Assembly: GCA_020026415.1 (NCBI GenBank)
Contig: JAHHQL010000007.1
Location: 30,334-94,333 of the forward strand
Source of the DNA: Alistipes sp.
GTDB taxonomy: Bacteria; Bacteroidota; Bacteroidia; Bacteroidales; Rikenellaceae
Direction of reading: 5' to 3'
Length of the DNA stretch: 64,000 nt
The translations under genes and the position numbers were made by a program. Numbering within the stretch: the stretch's first letter is position 1; each line of letters begins with the position of its first letter. Shown piece after piece: positions 44,085 to 52,077 of this stretch. Below the pieces are notes generated by a model. The model made no database searches. It was not told where the DNA came from and was given only the letters and a program-made list of their open reading frames with translations.

Positions 44085-45635
44085 ATGAAACGAATATTTA
44101 TTACACTGCTCGCCATGACGGGCATCGCCACCTCGGTCGCGGCACAAACGCCCGTGTCCGATTCGCTCCGCGCCCAATCCAAGACGCAATTGCTGCTCCG
44201 TGCCCTCGACGAACAACACGCTCCCGACCGACGGATGTTGTCCGTCCTCCACATCAACCCCGCCACCCACGCAACGGCCTACACACTCGACTATTCGCAG
44301 GCAGGAGCAGGTTTTCGCATGCAGCGCAACGACGAAGCACAACGCCTTGCTCTCGGAGAAGGCAACACTTTCGGATTCTTTGCGGCCGAATCGTTCCGTC
44401 GCCTCTCCGAACGCAGTTCCGTATGGGGAAAGGCAGGCTACCAACGTGGCAGCCTGCGCAATGTCGTATGGAACTCCTCCGCCGACTACGAACTGATCTA
44501 CCCTTATGTCACAGCCGACTCCGTGGGCGGTAACCTCACCTCCGAGGAATATACCTTCAGCGGCGGTTACGGTCATCAAAACCACAAATGGCGTTGGGCA
44601 TTGGAGGCCGACATCCGCGCCTCGCACGAATACCGCGACATCGACCCCCGTCCGCGCAATATCTCTACAATGCTGGAATTTCGTGGCGGTGCAACACTTC
44701 GCACAGGGAAATACGAAGCGGGGCTTTCGCTTGCCGCCAAGATCTACAAACAACGCGGCGATGTGGACTACTACAATCCGCAGGGCATCAAGGCCGAATA
44801 CCATCTTTCGGGTCTCGGCGCACACTACGCCCGTTTTTCGGGTTCCGATGCGGGAAGCCTCTACCGCGGTGGCGGATGCACCCTTGCAGCCACCTTCTCT
44901 CCCCACGCAGGCGAGGACGGTCTTTTCGCCGTGGCAAGTTACGAATACCTCTCCATCGAGAAAATCCTCATCGCCTTCAACAATCTCCCGCTGCAAACGG
45001 TCGCACCGCACGACATGCAGGCCACGCTCGGCTGGACTTCAATCCGCAACCGCATGAAATGGGGGGTCAATGCCCATCTGCAATACACCTACCGCCCCGG
45101 TACGGAGAGCATCGTGGGTGAAAAGATCTCGAACATCTACGCCGTCGTGGGCGAACTCAAGATGTACGAAGGCAGCACGCTCCGTACACGCATCGAAGGA
45201 TTCCTGAACAAAACGGACGATCGTCTGGAGTGGTCGGTTTCGCCGTGGACACTGTATGAGAAAATGACCGAGGATTACCTCTACCCCGTTCAGAACCGCG
45301 AATCGGAACAATTTTCAGGCGGCGCAAACGCATCGCTGACGATCAAACGCCCCAAGATGCACCTGCGCATGGATGCCGGCTTGGGCTACCGTACAATTTT
45401 GAGCCATAATTTGCTTTTGCCCGTAGCCGACCTGCACCCCTCCATACTCAGAATGGTACGACACGACTACCGGCGTATGACGCTCGATGCCCTGCTCTGC
45501 CACCTTGATCTTCGCACTGATCACGCCCTGAACCGCAAACTCAACCTCTTTGTCGAGGTCGGCGGTCGTCTGAACCGTTTTTCGGACAGCACGACGGGAT
45601 GGGGCGTATATCTTCAAACCGGAATCACATTTTAA
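44085..45635 (+). CDS. DUF6850-type outer-membrane beta-barrel protein
   Basis: A 516-residue protein with a signal peptide (MTGIATSVAAQ) and almost continuous amphipathic strands typical of an outer-membrane barrel, such as SVWGKAGYQRGSLRNVVWN and KYEAGLSLAAKIYKQRGDVD, ending with GVYLQTGITF and a terminal Phe. I associate it with the DUF6850 family, which occurs next to DUF4876 proteins in Bacteroidota, as it does here. No enzymatic motif is visible. It may act as a second outer-membrane channel alongside the TonB receptor. It lies eight bases after the small lipoprotein gene. Confidence 0.7.
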   Translation: MKRIFITLLAMTGIATSVAAQTPVSDSLRAQSKTQLLLRALDEQHAPDRRMLSVLHINPATHATAYTLDYSQAGAGFRMQRNDEAQRLALGEGNTFGFFAAESFRRLSERSSVWGKAGYQRGSLRNVVWNSSADYELIYPYVTADSVGGNLTSEEYTFSGGYGHQNHKWRWALEADIRASHEYRDIDPRPRNISTMLEFRGGATLRTGKYEAGLSLAAKIYKQRGDVDYYNPQGIKAEYHLSGLGAHYARFSGSDAGSLYRGGGCTLAATFSPHAGEDGLFAVASYEYLSIEKILIAFNNLPLQTVAPHDMQATLGWTSIRNRMKWGVNAHLQYTYRPGTESIVGEKISNIYAVVGELKMYEGSTLRTRIEGFLNKTDDRLEWSVSPWTLYEKMTEDYLYPVQNRESEQFSGGANASLTIKRPKMHLRMDAGLGYRTILSHNLLLPVADLHPSILRMVRHDYRRMTLDALLCHLDLRTDHALNRKLNLFVEVGGRLNRFSDSTTGWGVYLQTGITF

Positions 45636-45671
45636 CAATTAATAACACATTTAAATTCAATTTTTTAAACC

Positions 45672-46946
45672 ATGAAAAAGATTTTCAATCTTCTGATCGC
45701 CGCCGCAGTCGTAATGTTTGCGGCTTGTAGCGACGACGACACCAATGTAGCACCGATCCCCACTCCCGATCCCGAACCCCAGCCGGAGGCAAAGACCGAA
45801 CTGATGCTGGACATCAATATGCCCATCAGTGTGGAGAATCCCCGGTTAAAGACCCTGAAGGTCATTCTGACCGACGTAAACAACGGTTCGACGACCGAAT
45901 TAAACGAGTTCGCAGAAGCCGGTGAAGGCGTTTACACATTGAAATCCGAAGTAAAGGCCGGTACATACAACATGGCCATGAACGGTGTGATCAACTACAC
46001 CCGCGACAACGGCACCGTAGAAAGTTACGTTGAGGCCGTGCGCGAAGGGATTCAGGTTGCAGAAGGCAAACAGACCAAAGTAACCATCGAGACAACGGTT
46101 TCGACTCTGTCGTCAAACGATTTCGTCATCGAGGAGATCTTCTTCACCGGTACGCTTACACCCGACGGCTCGCAGTACTACGGTGACCAGTATGTCAAAC
46201 TGACGAACAACTCCGATCACACGCTCTACGCCGACGGTATTGTCCTCATGGAATCGGAATTTCTGACCGTTTCGAAGTTCGACTACACGCCCGACATCAT
46301 GAACGAATACTTCACCATTTGCAGCACGCTGATCATCCCCGGTTCGGGTAAAGATTACCCCGTAGAGCCCGGCAAGTCGATCGTCATCGCCGACACGGCC
46401 ATCGACCACCGCACCTACAACCCCAAATCGCTGGACCTCTCGAAGGCCGATTTCGAGTACTACAACAAACTCGACGACGAGGATGTCGATAACCCCGACG
46501 TACCCAACATGATCTCATCGACTTTGGGTGAGGATATGAGGTGGACGTTCCACAATCGTGGTTTCAAATCGTACGCCATCGGTCGTCTGGGTGACGGTGT
46601 TACCCCCGAACAGTTTGCCACCGACTATGCCTACACCGCAGAATATGAATTGGTTGTTCCCGAACACGGCACCTTCCCCATGTCCACCGATGCTTGGAAA
46701 TTCCCCAACAAATGGGTTATTGATGCCGTAAACCTCAGTATCGAGGAGATGTTCGCATGGATCGTTACCGACCCTTCTCTGGACTCGGGTTGGAGTTACT
46801 GCGGCAAGATCGACCGTGATCAGAGTCGTTACGGCAAGAGCGTCATCCGTCAGCAGGTTAAGTTGGCTACCGGCCGCACAATCCTGAAGGACACCAACAA
46901 CTCGACGGCAGACTTCACTCCCGAATCTGTTCCTTCGCTCATGTAA
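45672..46946 (+). CDS. DUF4876 lipoprotein
   Basis: A 424-residue lipoprotein (lipobox VMFAACSDD) with a short Pro/Glu-rich spacer, an N-terminal beta domain (LMLDINMPISVENPRLKTL) and a DUF4876 C-terminal region. That region has a lamin-tail-like core: FVIEEIFFTGTLTPDGSQYY, then DQYVKLTNNSDHTLYADGI and SIVIADTAIDH. The C-terminal part contains GWSYCGKIDRDQSRYGKSVI. DUF4876 proteins have no known function but recur with TonB receptors and DUF6850 barrels. It is probably surface exposed and may capture the ligand. Confidence 0.78.
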   Translation: MKKIFNLLIAAAVVMFAACSDDDTNVAPIPTPDPEPQPEAKTELMLDINMPISVENPRLKTLKVILTDVNNGSTTELNEFAEAGEGVYTLKSEVKAGTYNMAMNGVINYTRDNGTVESYVEAVREGIQVAEGKQTKVTIETTVSTLSSNDFVIEEIFFTGTLTPDGSQYYGDQYVKLTNNSDHTLYADGIVLMESEFLTVSKFDYTPDIMNEYFTICSTLIIPGSGKDYPVEPGKSIVIADTAIDHRTYNPKSLDLSKADFEYYNKLDDEDVDNPDVPNMISSTLGEDMRWTFHNRGFKSYAIGRLGDGVTPEQFATDYAYTAEYELVVPEHGTFPMSTDAWKFPNKWVIDAVNLSIEEMFAWIVTDPSLDSGWSYCGKIDRDQSRYGKSVIRQQVKLATGRTILKDTNNSTADFTPESVPSLM

Positions 46947-46952
46947 CCATCT

Positions 46953-47837
46953 ATGACCGAATCTGTAATCGAATGCCGCAATCTGACCCACTACTACGGA
47001 GAGCGGCTGATATACAAAGACCTGAGTTTTAATGTCCCAAGAGGTCGGATTCTCGGCCTCTTGGGCAAAAACGGTACGGGAAAAACAACGACAATCAACA
47101 TCCTGAGCGGCTATCTGCAACCCCGCTCAGGCGAGTGTCGCATTTTCGGTGAAGATCTGAAATTGATTACACCCGAAACCCGTTCAAAGATTGCTCTTCT
47201 GATCGAAGGTCATGTGCAGTATGCCTACATGACCATCGAACAAATCGAGAAATTCTACGCACAATTTTATCCGCGATGGAACCGCGATGCCTACTACGGA
47301 CTGATGGAAAAACTCAAGGTTGCTCCACGACAGCGCATCTCACGCATGTCGTGCGGTCAGCAGTCGCAAGTGGCTTTGGGGCTGATTCTGGCGCAGAATG
47401 CCGAACTGCTCATCCTCGATGATTTCTCGATGGGCTTGGATCCGGGATACCGCCGTTTGTTTGTGGAGTACTTGCGCGACTATGCACGAGCCGAGGAGAA
47501 GACCGTGTTCCTCACCTCCCACATCATTCAGGATATGGAAAAACTCGTTGATGACTGCATCATCATGGACTATGGGCGCATCATGGTACAGATGCCTGTC
47601 GGAGAGTTTCTCTCCACTTTCGGACGATATACCTTCTCGACACCGCAAACCGAATTTCCCGAAATCCGGGAGTGCTACCACCCTGCAATCGCCAATCGAC
47701 AGGGAGAACTTTTCTCATTTGCATCGGAAGACGAAGTTGCCCGCAACCTTCACGAAGCGGGTGTCCCGTTCGAAGGACTTAAACGCGAATCGCTCAACCT
47801 CGAAGATGCCTTCATCGGGCTGACCGGAAAATATTAA
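46953..47837 (+). CDS. ABC transporter ATP-binding protein
   Basis: A 294-residue ATPase with Walker A (GLLGKNGTGKTTTINIL, about 34-50), Q-loop region, a signature motif read as ISRMSCGQQSQVALGLILAQ instead of the usual LSGGQ, Walker B (ELLILDDFSMGLDPG) with Asp in the place of the usual catalytic Glu, and the H-loop VFLTSHIIQDMEKL. A C-terminal accessory domain of about 70 residues follows, as in gliding-type or natA-type exporters. It starts six bases after the DUF4876 gene and five before the small membrane protein gene. The degenerate signature and Walker B residues suggest slow or altered ATP hydrolysis. Confidence 0.85.
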   Translation: MTESVIECRNLTHYYGERLIYKDLSFNVPRGRILGLLGKNGTGKTTTINILSGYLQPRSGECRIFGEDLKLITPETRSKIALLIEGHVQYAYMTIEQIEKFYAQFYPRWNRDAYYGLMEKLKVAPRQRISRMSCGQQSQVALGLILAQNAELLILDDFSMGLDPGYRRLFVEYLRDYARAEEKTVFLTSHIIQDMEKLVDDCIIMDYGRIMVQMPVGEFLSTFGRYTFSTPQTEFPEIRECYHPAIANRQGELFSFASEDEVARNLHEAGVPFEGLKRESLNLEDAFIGLTGKY

Positions 47838-47841
47838 AACG

Positions 47842-48513
47842 ATGAAAAAAGCAATATTCTACAAAGAGTGGATCAAGATGCACGCCTTTCTGCCGATCAT
47901 GGCCGTTGCCCTGCTCGGCTTTACGGCTTATGCCCTTCTGCGCATCAATCGAGCCGTCACCCTCAAGGGGGCAGCCCACCTGTGGCAGATTATGCTCGAC
48001 AAGGAGGTCGTATTCATCGAGATACTGCGTTTCCTGCCTGCAATTGCAGGCCTGTTGCTCGCACTCGTGCAGTTCATTCCCGAAATGTCGCACAAGCGTC
48101 TGAAACTGACCCTGCATCTGCCCTTCCCGCAACGCGCCATGATCCTGTGGATGACCTCGACGGGACTTGTCACGCTGACCGCATTGTTCGCCCTTCAGGC
48201 TCTTATGCTGTGGGGCTACTTCCATCATCTGACCGCTGCCGAACTGACTTCGCGTGCACTTCTTACGGCTCTTCCGTGGTGGTTTGCAGGTCTTACCCTC
48301 TATCAACTGACGGCATGGATCTGCCTCGAACCAACGTGGTATCGGCGTGTGATCAACATGCTGATTTCGGCGGGCATCGTCCGTATGTTCTTCATGTCGG
48401 ACGTACCGCAGGCTTATGACGGGATGTGGGTGTATATGATCATTCTGCTGGCAGGATCACTCTTTCTGCCGTTGCTGTCGGTACACCGATTCAAACAAGG
48501 TTGTCAGGATTAA
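47842..48513 (+). CDS. Small polytopic membrane protein, probable ABC permease partner
   Basis: A 223-residue protein with about six hydrophobic segments, starting MKKAIFYKEWIKMHAFLPIM, the usual N-terminus of ABC-2-type permeases in this phylum. Other segments are MILWMTSTGLVTLTALFALQ and LPWWFAGLTLYQLTAWICLE. It lies five bases after the ATPase gene, so the two should form the transporter. It is shorter than most ABC-2 permeases. Substrate and transport direction are unknown. Confidence 0.7.
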   Translation: MKKAIFYKEWIKMHAFLPIMAVALLGFTAYALLRINRAVTLKGAAHLWQIMLDKEVVFIEILRFLPAIAGLLLALVQFIPEMSHKRLKLTLHLPFPQRAMILWMTSTGLVTLTALFALQALMLWGYFHHLTAAELTSRALLTALPWWFAGLTLYQLTAWICLEPTWYRRVINMLISAGIVRMFFMSDVPQAYDGMWVYMIILLAGSLFLPLLSVHRFKQGCQD

Positions 48514-48535
48514 CCCTCTAAAACGAAATTACACC

Positions 48536-49756
48536 ATGATAAAAACAATCAAAACAGGCGTGATTTTTTTGGCTGCCGCCTTGTTGGCGTGGCTTTTGCC
48601 GTGGCTTTTTGCCTTCCTGACCACCCAACCCTCATGGCGACCTTTCACGTTGTACAGTTGCATTGTCCACTCCTTTGCCCACCTCGACTACGACGCAGAG
48701 GGCAATACCATCGGACGCGATGCCAAGGGAAATATTTACACCGAACGCCAGACCGACAGCATCATGCCGATGTTCTATTTCCGTCAGTTGGCAGCCGAGG
48801 GACGTTTTCCCAAAGAGATCGAAGGCATTCCCGTCACACCGAAAGATGCCGAACGCTCGGAATTTATCTTCCGCACCTCTCCGCAGGACGTAAACCGCCC
48901 GCGGATCGGACTCTACCAACTTTTGGAGTCGCGTCCCCGCCGTTTGGATTTTGAATCGCCGTCGGACGTATTCCGCATCACGGAGTCTGGCATCGAATTT
49001 GTCGATATGGCGACCAACTCGCTCGACAAAAAGAAGAGCGAGCGTTTCACCGCCGCCCTTCAGAAGGCGGGATTCCGCTTTCCCGCGCGCGTAATCGCAG
49101 GCAACGGAACAACCCGAAAAGAGTATGACAACGGTTATTTTATAGTGGATGATGACTACCGCGTATTCCACATGAAGCAGATTTGCGGCTGGCCGATGGT
49201 ACTCGACACCAAAATTTCGGATTCGCTTCGGATCAACCATATTTTCGTCACCGAATTTTCGGACAGACGTCACTTCGCATTCCTCACGGACGAAGCCAAC
49301 CGATTCTATGCCCTTGATGCGGAAGACTACTCCTTGCATCAGATTCCGATCGGCAGGTTCGATGCAACAAACGATGCCATGATGATCATCGGCGATATGT
49401 TCTATTGGACGATTACCCTCCAGCGCGACAACGACGAACGCCTCGTGGCGGTCAATGCCCGAGACTACTCGTTGGCAGACACCTGCATTCCCCAAGAGGA
49501 AGTCAATTCCGCGGAATACTACGCTCGTTATCTGTTCCCGACCACCTTGGCGTTCACGTCCGTAAAAGATGCCTTCGTACGTCCGCGCCTGACATCATTC
49601 TCTTTTCCCGCGTTGCTTTTAGGTGGGATTTTGGCTCTTATCTATGCGTTGATTCACCGCCGCAACCTCAAAGACCACTTTTGGCAAATAGCCGGAGTGC
49701 TGATTTTGGGCATCTATGTGTTCCTGCCTTTGGTCATCATGGAACGCCGCGCGTAG
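48536..49756 (+). CDS. DUF4857 membrane-anchored protein
   Basis: A 406-residue protein with one N-terminal membrane helix (AALLAWLLPWLFAFL), a large periplasmic region of about 300 residues, and two C-terminal helices (PALLLGGILALIYALI and IAGVLILGIYVFLPLVIM). The periplasmic part contains beta-propeller-like repeats (DDDYRVFHMKQICGWPMVLD and DSLRINHIFVTEFSDRRHFA). This matches the DUF4857 family, which I know only as accompanying such ABC genes. It is the last gene of the operon, 22 bases after the permease-like gene, and is followed by a strong terminator. Confidence 0.72.
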   Translation: MIKTIKTGVIFLAAALLAWLLPWLFAFLTTQPSWRPFTLYSCIVHSFAHLDYDAEGNTIGRDAKGNIYTERQTDSIMPMFYFRQLAAEGRFPKEIEGIPVTPKDAERSEFIFRTSPQDVNRPRIGLYQLLESRPRRLDFESPSDVFRITESGIEFVDMATNSLDKKKSERFTAALQKAGFRFPARVIAGNGTTRKEYDNGYFIVDDDYRVFHMKQICGWPMVLDTKISDSLRINHIFVTEFSDRRHFAFLTDEANRFYALDAEDYSLHQIPIGRFDATNDAMMIIGDMFYWTITLQRDNDERLVAVNARDYSLADTCIPQEEVNSAEYYARYLFPTTLAFTSVKDAFVRPRLTSFSFPALLLGGILALIYALIHRRNLKDHFWQIAGVLILGIYVFLPLVIMERRA

Positions 49757-49772
49757 TCCTACACTCCTCAAT

Positions 49773-49812
49773 AAAAAAACGAGCCTTGAGCAGTTCAAGG
49801 CTCGTTTTTTTT
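49773..49812. terminator. Bidirectional terminator between the TonB/ABC operon and pabA
   Basis: ACGAGCCTTGA and TCAAGGCTCGT pair around a 5-base loop, flanked by A and T runs on both sides. It serves the convergent transcripts. Confidence 0.92.
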
Positions 49813-50389
49813 ATAACTCTTTCAACCAATTGTCGATCATCAGCCGTCCCTTGTCGGTAATCACCGATTCGGGATGAAACTGCACTCCGTGAATCGGCAG
49901 GCTTTCGTGGTAAAATGACATGACATGTCCCTCCTCGTCCAACGCACTCACCCGAAGAGAGTCGGGCATCGAACCGCGAACCACCACCCACGAATGATAA
50001 CGCCCCACCACCGGTTCCGCGCACCCCGCAAAGATCGGATCCCGCAAGTCGATAATCTCCAATCGTGACAGATGCCCGTGAAGCGGTGCCGTCATTTGTT
50101 CGAGCCGTGCACCGAACGCCTCAGCCAAAGCCTGATGTCCGAGACAGATACCCAAGACAGGTTTTTGAAGGCGGATCACCTCCTGCACTACCCTGCCCAG
50201 TCGATTTGCTTCACACGGAAGTCCCGGGCCGGGTGACAGCACCACACCGTCACACCGAGCGACATCCTGCGGCGTTACCTCGTCGTTCAACCGTATTTCG
50301 ACCTGCGGGGTACAACGACTCTCGCGCAAGGCCTGCACGACATTATAGACAAACGAATCGTAATTATTGACGACCAAAACTTTTTTCAT
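49811..50389 (-). CDS. pabA: Aminodeoxychorismate synthase glutamine amidotransferase component
   Basis: A 192-residue class I glutamine amidotransferase. The catalytic Cys lies in PVLGICLGHQALAEAFGA (about residue 80) and the His-Glu pair in GVQFHPESVITD near the C-terminus; the oxyanion strand is LSPGPGLP. It releases ammonia from glutamine for PabB. Because it is divergent from pabB-pabC and no trp genes are near, p-aminobenzoate rather than anthranilate synthesis is the likely use. The TAAATTTG promoter box ends five bases before the ATG, pointing to a leaderless mRNA. Confidence 0.88.
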   Translation of the reverse strand: MKKVLVVNNYDSFVYNVVQALRESRCTPQVEIRLNDEVTPQDVARCDGVVLSPGPGLPCEANRLGRVVQEVIRLQKPVLGICLGHQALAEAFGARLEQMTAPLHGHLSRLEIIDLRDPIFAGCAEPVVGRYHSWVVVRGSMPDSLRVSALDEEGHVMSFYHESLPIHGVQFHPESVITDKGRLMIDNWLKEL

Positions 50390-50394
50390 GGTTA

Positions 50395-50402
50395 CAAATT
50401 TA
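50395..50402 (-). promoter_or_regulatory. pabA promoter box, probable leaderless start
   Basis: Minus-strand TAAATTTG, then TAACC, then ATG. The spacing is nearly that at uvrB and dnaG. Confidence 0.55.
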
Positions 50403-50414
50403 ACCTTTTTTTCG

Positions 50415-50422
50415 TACCTTTA
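50415..50422 (+). promoter_or_regulatory. Promoter -7 box of pabB
   Basis: TACCTTTA, one base off consensus, 22 bases before the pabB ATG at 50445. It lies back to back with the pabA box, 12 bases away. Confidence 0.5.
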
Positions 50423-50444
50423 CTCATCAAAGTCAAGAAAAACA

Positions 50445-51425
50445 ATGGATGCACAGCAAGTACGAGAAAATATGAACCGCTCGGCACAACGAGGCGAAGA
50501 ATTTCTTTTCGGAGTGGATTTTGAACTTCGGGAAGGATTTTTCATTGCCCGTCCTTTGGAGCAGCACAAGATTCTTTTCAAGACCCGCAAGGTGAGCAAT
50601 GCCCCTGAAAAAGCATTTTCCGAAGAGCATCATCCCCATCTTGAGATCCTCCACAGCGACAAGGAGGCCTACTTAAAAAAGTTCTCCACCATCCGCCACG
50701 GGCTGCTTCGCGGAGACAGTTTTCTGGCGAACCTCACGGAGTGCACCCCCATTGCCACCAATTGCACGCTGGAGGAGATTTTCCACCGCAGCCGATCGCC
50801 CTACAAATTGCTTCTGCCCGACCGGCTGGTCTGTTTTTCCCCCGAAAGTTTCGTAAGGATCATCGATGGGCGCATTCATTCCTACCCGATGAAAGGTACA
50901 ATCAATGCCACCCTGCCCGATGCCGAAAAGACGCTTATGGACGATTACAAGGAGTTGTGCGAGCACTATACGATCGTGGATCTGATCCGCAACGATCTCA
51001 ATATGGTGGCGCAACATGTACGGGTCGATCGTTTCCGATACATCGACCGTCTGAAAACCCTCCGCGGAGAGATTCTCCAAACAAGTTCCGATGTGACAGG
51101 AGATCTTGAAGCGGGTTGGCAGGCACATTTGGGCGATTTGATTTTCCGTCTTCTTCCCGCGGGGTCGATTTCGGGTGCGCCCAAACCCGCCACCTTGGAT
51201 CTGATCCGCCGTGCCGAAGGACAACCGCGCGGATTCTACACGGGAATCTTCGGCTACTTCGACGGACGGGAACTCGACAGCGCGGTCATGATCCGCTACA
51301 TCGAACGTAATGTCCGAGGACAATACTTCTTCCGTAGCGGTGGCGGCGTGACGATCCACAGCCGTGCCGAAGCCGAATACGATGAAATTCTGACCAAAAT
51401 TTATCTGCCCATATCCGATGTTTAA
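50445..51425 (+). CDS. pabB: Aminodeoxychorismate synthase component I
   Basis: A 326-residue chorismate-utilising enzyme from ATG 50445. The catalytic C-terminal domain is complete: LLLPDRLVCFSPESFVRI, YPMKGTINATLP, TIVDLIRNDLNMVAQHVRV, and RLLPAGSISGAPKPATLDLI, followed by GFYTGIFGYFDG and FRSGGGVTIHS. The N-terminal part is short compared with the roughly 450-residue E. coli PabB, as is usual in Bacteroidota. It converts chorismate and ammonia from PabA to 4-amino-4-deoxychorismate. Its last eight bases overlap the next gene. Confidence 0.9.
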   Translation: MDAQQVRENMNRSAQRGEEFLFGVDFELREGFFIARPLEQHKILFKTRKVSNAPEKAFSEEHHPHLEILHSDKEAYLKKFSTIRHGLLRGDSFLANLTECTPIATNCTLEEIFHRSRSPYKLLLPDRLVCFSPESFVRIIDGRIHSYPMKGTINATLPDAEKTLMDDYKELCEHYTIVDLIRNDLNMVAQHVRVDRFRYIDRLKTLRGEILQTSSDVTGDLEAGWQAHLGDLIFRLLPAGSISGAPKPATLDLIRRAEGQPRGFYTGIFGYFDGRELDSAVMIRYIERNVRGQYFFRSGGGVTIHSRAEAEYDEILTKIYLPISDV

Positions 51426-52023
51426 AGACCGATTCGTCGAAACCCTCCGCATGGAGGACGGCATACTCCGCTACACCCAATGGCACGAGGAACGCATGGC
51501 AAAAACCCTTGAGGAGGCGTTCGGATGCCGCCCGTTCGCGTTCCGCTTTTCGGAAGTTTCGATCCCCGACGCAGCCCGCACGGGAGTATTCAAATGTCGC
51601 GTGGAGTACGGCCGAGCAATCGAAAAGGTGGAGTTCGCGCCCTACACCCCCAAACAGATCACCTCTTTGAAACTCGTCACCGCCCCCGATGATTTGGACT
51701 ATCATCTAAAATATGCCGACCGCAGTCTGCTCAATGCCCTGCGCGAGAAGCGTGGCACGTGTAGCGATATTCTGATTGTCCATCGTGGCGAACTGACCGA
51801 CACGAGTTACAGCAACATCGTGTTCGATGACGGGCAGCGGCTTGTAACCCCTGCGGCAACCCTTCTGAACGGCACCTGCCGCCAAAGACTTCTCCGCGAA
51901 GGGCGCATCACCGAGGAGCATCTCACGCCCGACGACCTAAGGCGTTTTAGCCGTGCGATTCTGATCAACGCGATGATCGGACTTCGGGAAAACATCGCGC
52001 TTCCCGTCTCGGAAATACACTAA
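51418..52023 (+). CDS. pabC: Aminodeoxychorismate lyase-like class IV aminotransferase
   Basis: A 201-residue pyridoxal-phosphate enzyme of fold type IV. The PLP Lys is in DYHLKYADRSLL, and the cofactor phosphate and Glu contacts lie in GELTDTSYSNIVFDDGQRLV. It is shorter than typical 4-amino-4-deoxychorismate lyases (about 270 residues), as in other Bacteroidota PabC-like proteins. It should cleave aminodeoxychorismate to p-aminobenzoate and pyruvate. The eight-base overlap with pabB supports this pathway role over a branched-chain aminotransferase. Confidence 0.82.
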   Translation: MFKDRFVETLRMEDGILRYTQWHEERMAKTLEEAFGCRPFAFRFSEVSIPDAARTGVFKCRVEYGRAIEKVEFAPYTPKQITSLKLVTAPDDLDYHLKYADRSLLNALREKRGTCSDILIVHRGELTDTSYSNIVFDDGQRLVTPAATLLNGTCRQRLLREGRITEEHLTPDDLRRFSRAILINAMIGLRENIALPVSEIH

Positions 52024-52058
52024 AAAAGAGAGAACTCCCAAAAGGAGTTCTCTCTTTT
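52024..52058. terminator. Bidirectional terminator between pabC and the btuG-like gene
   Basis: AAAGAGAGAACTCC and GGAGTTCTCTCTTT pair around a short A-rich loop, with A and T runs outside. The flanking genes converge. Confidence 0.92.
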
Positions 52059-52077
52059 CTGTATTTGTCGGAAACAT

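Noticed and set aside
49811..50389. Anthranilate synthase component II (TrpG)
   Set aside because: Motifs fit both TrpG and PabA, but the gene is divergent from pabB-pabC and no trp gene is present.
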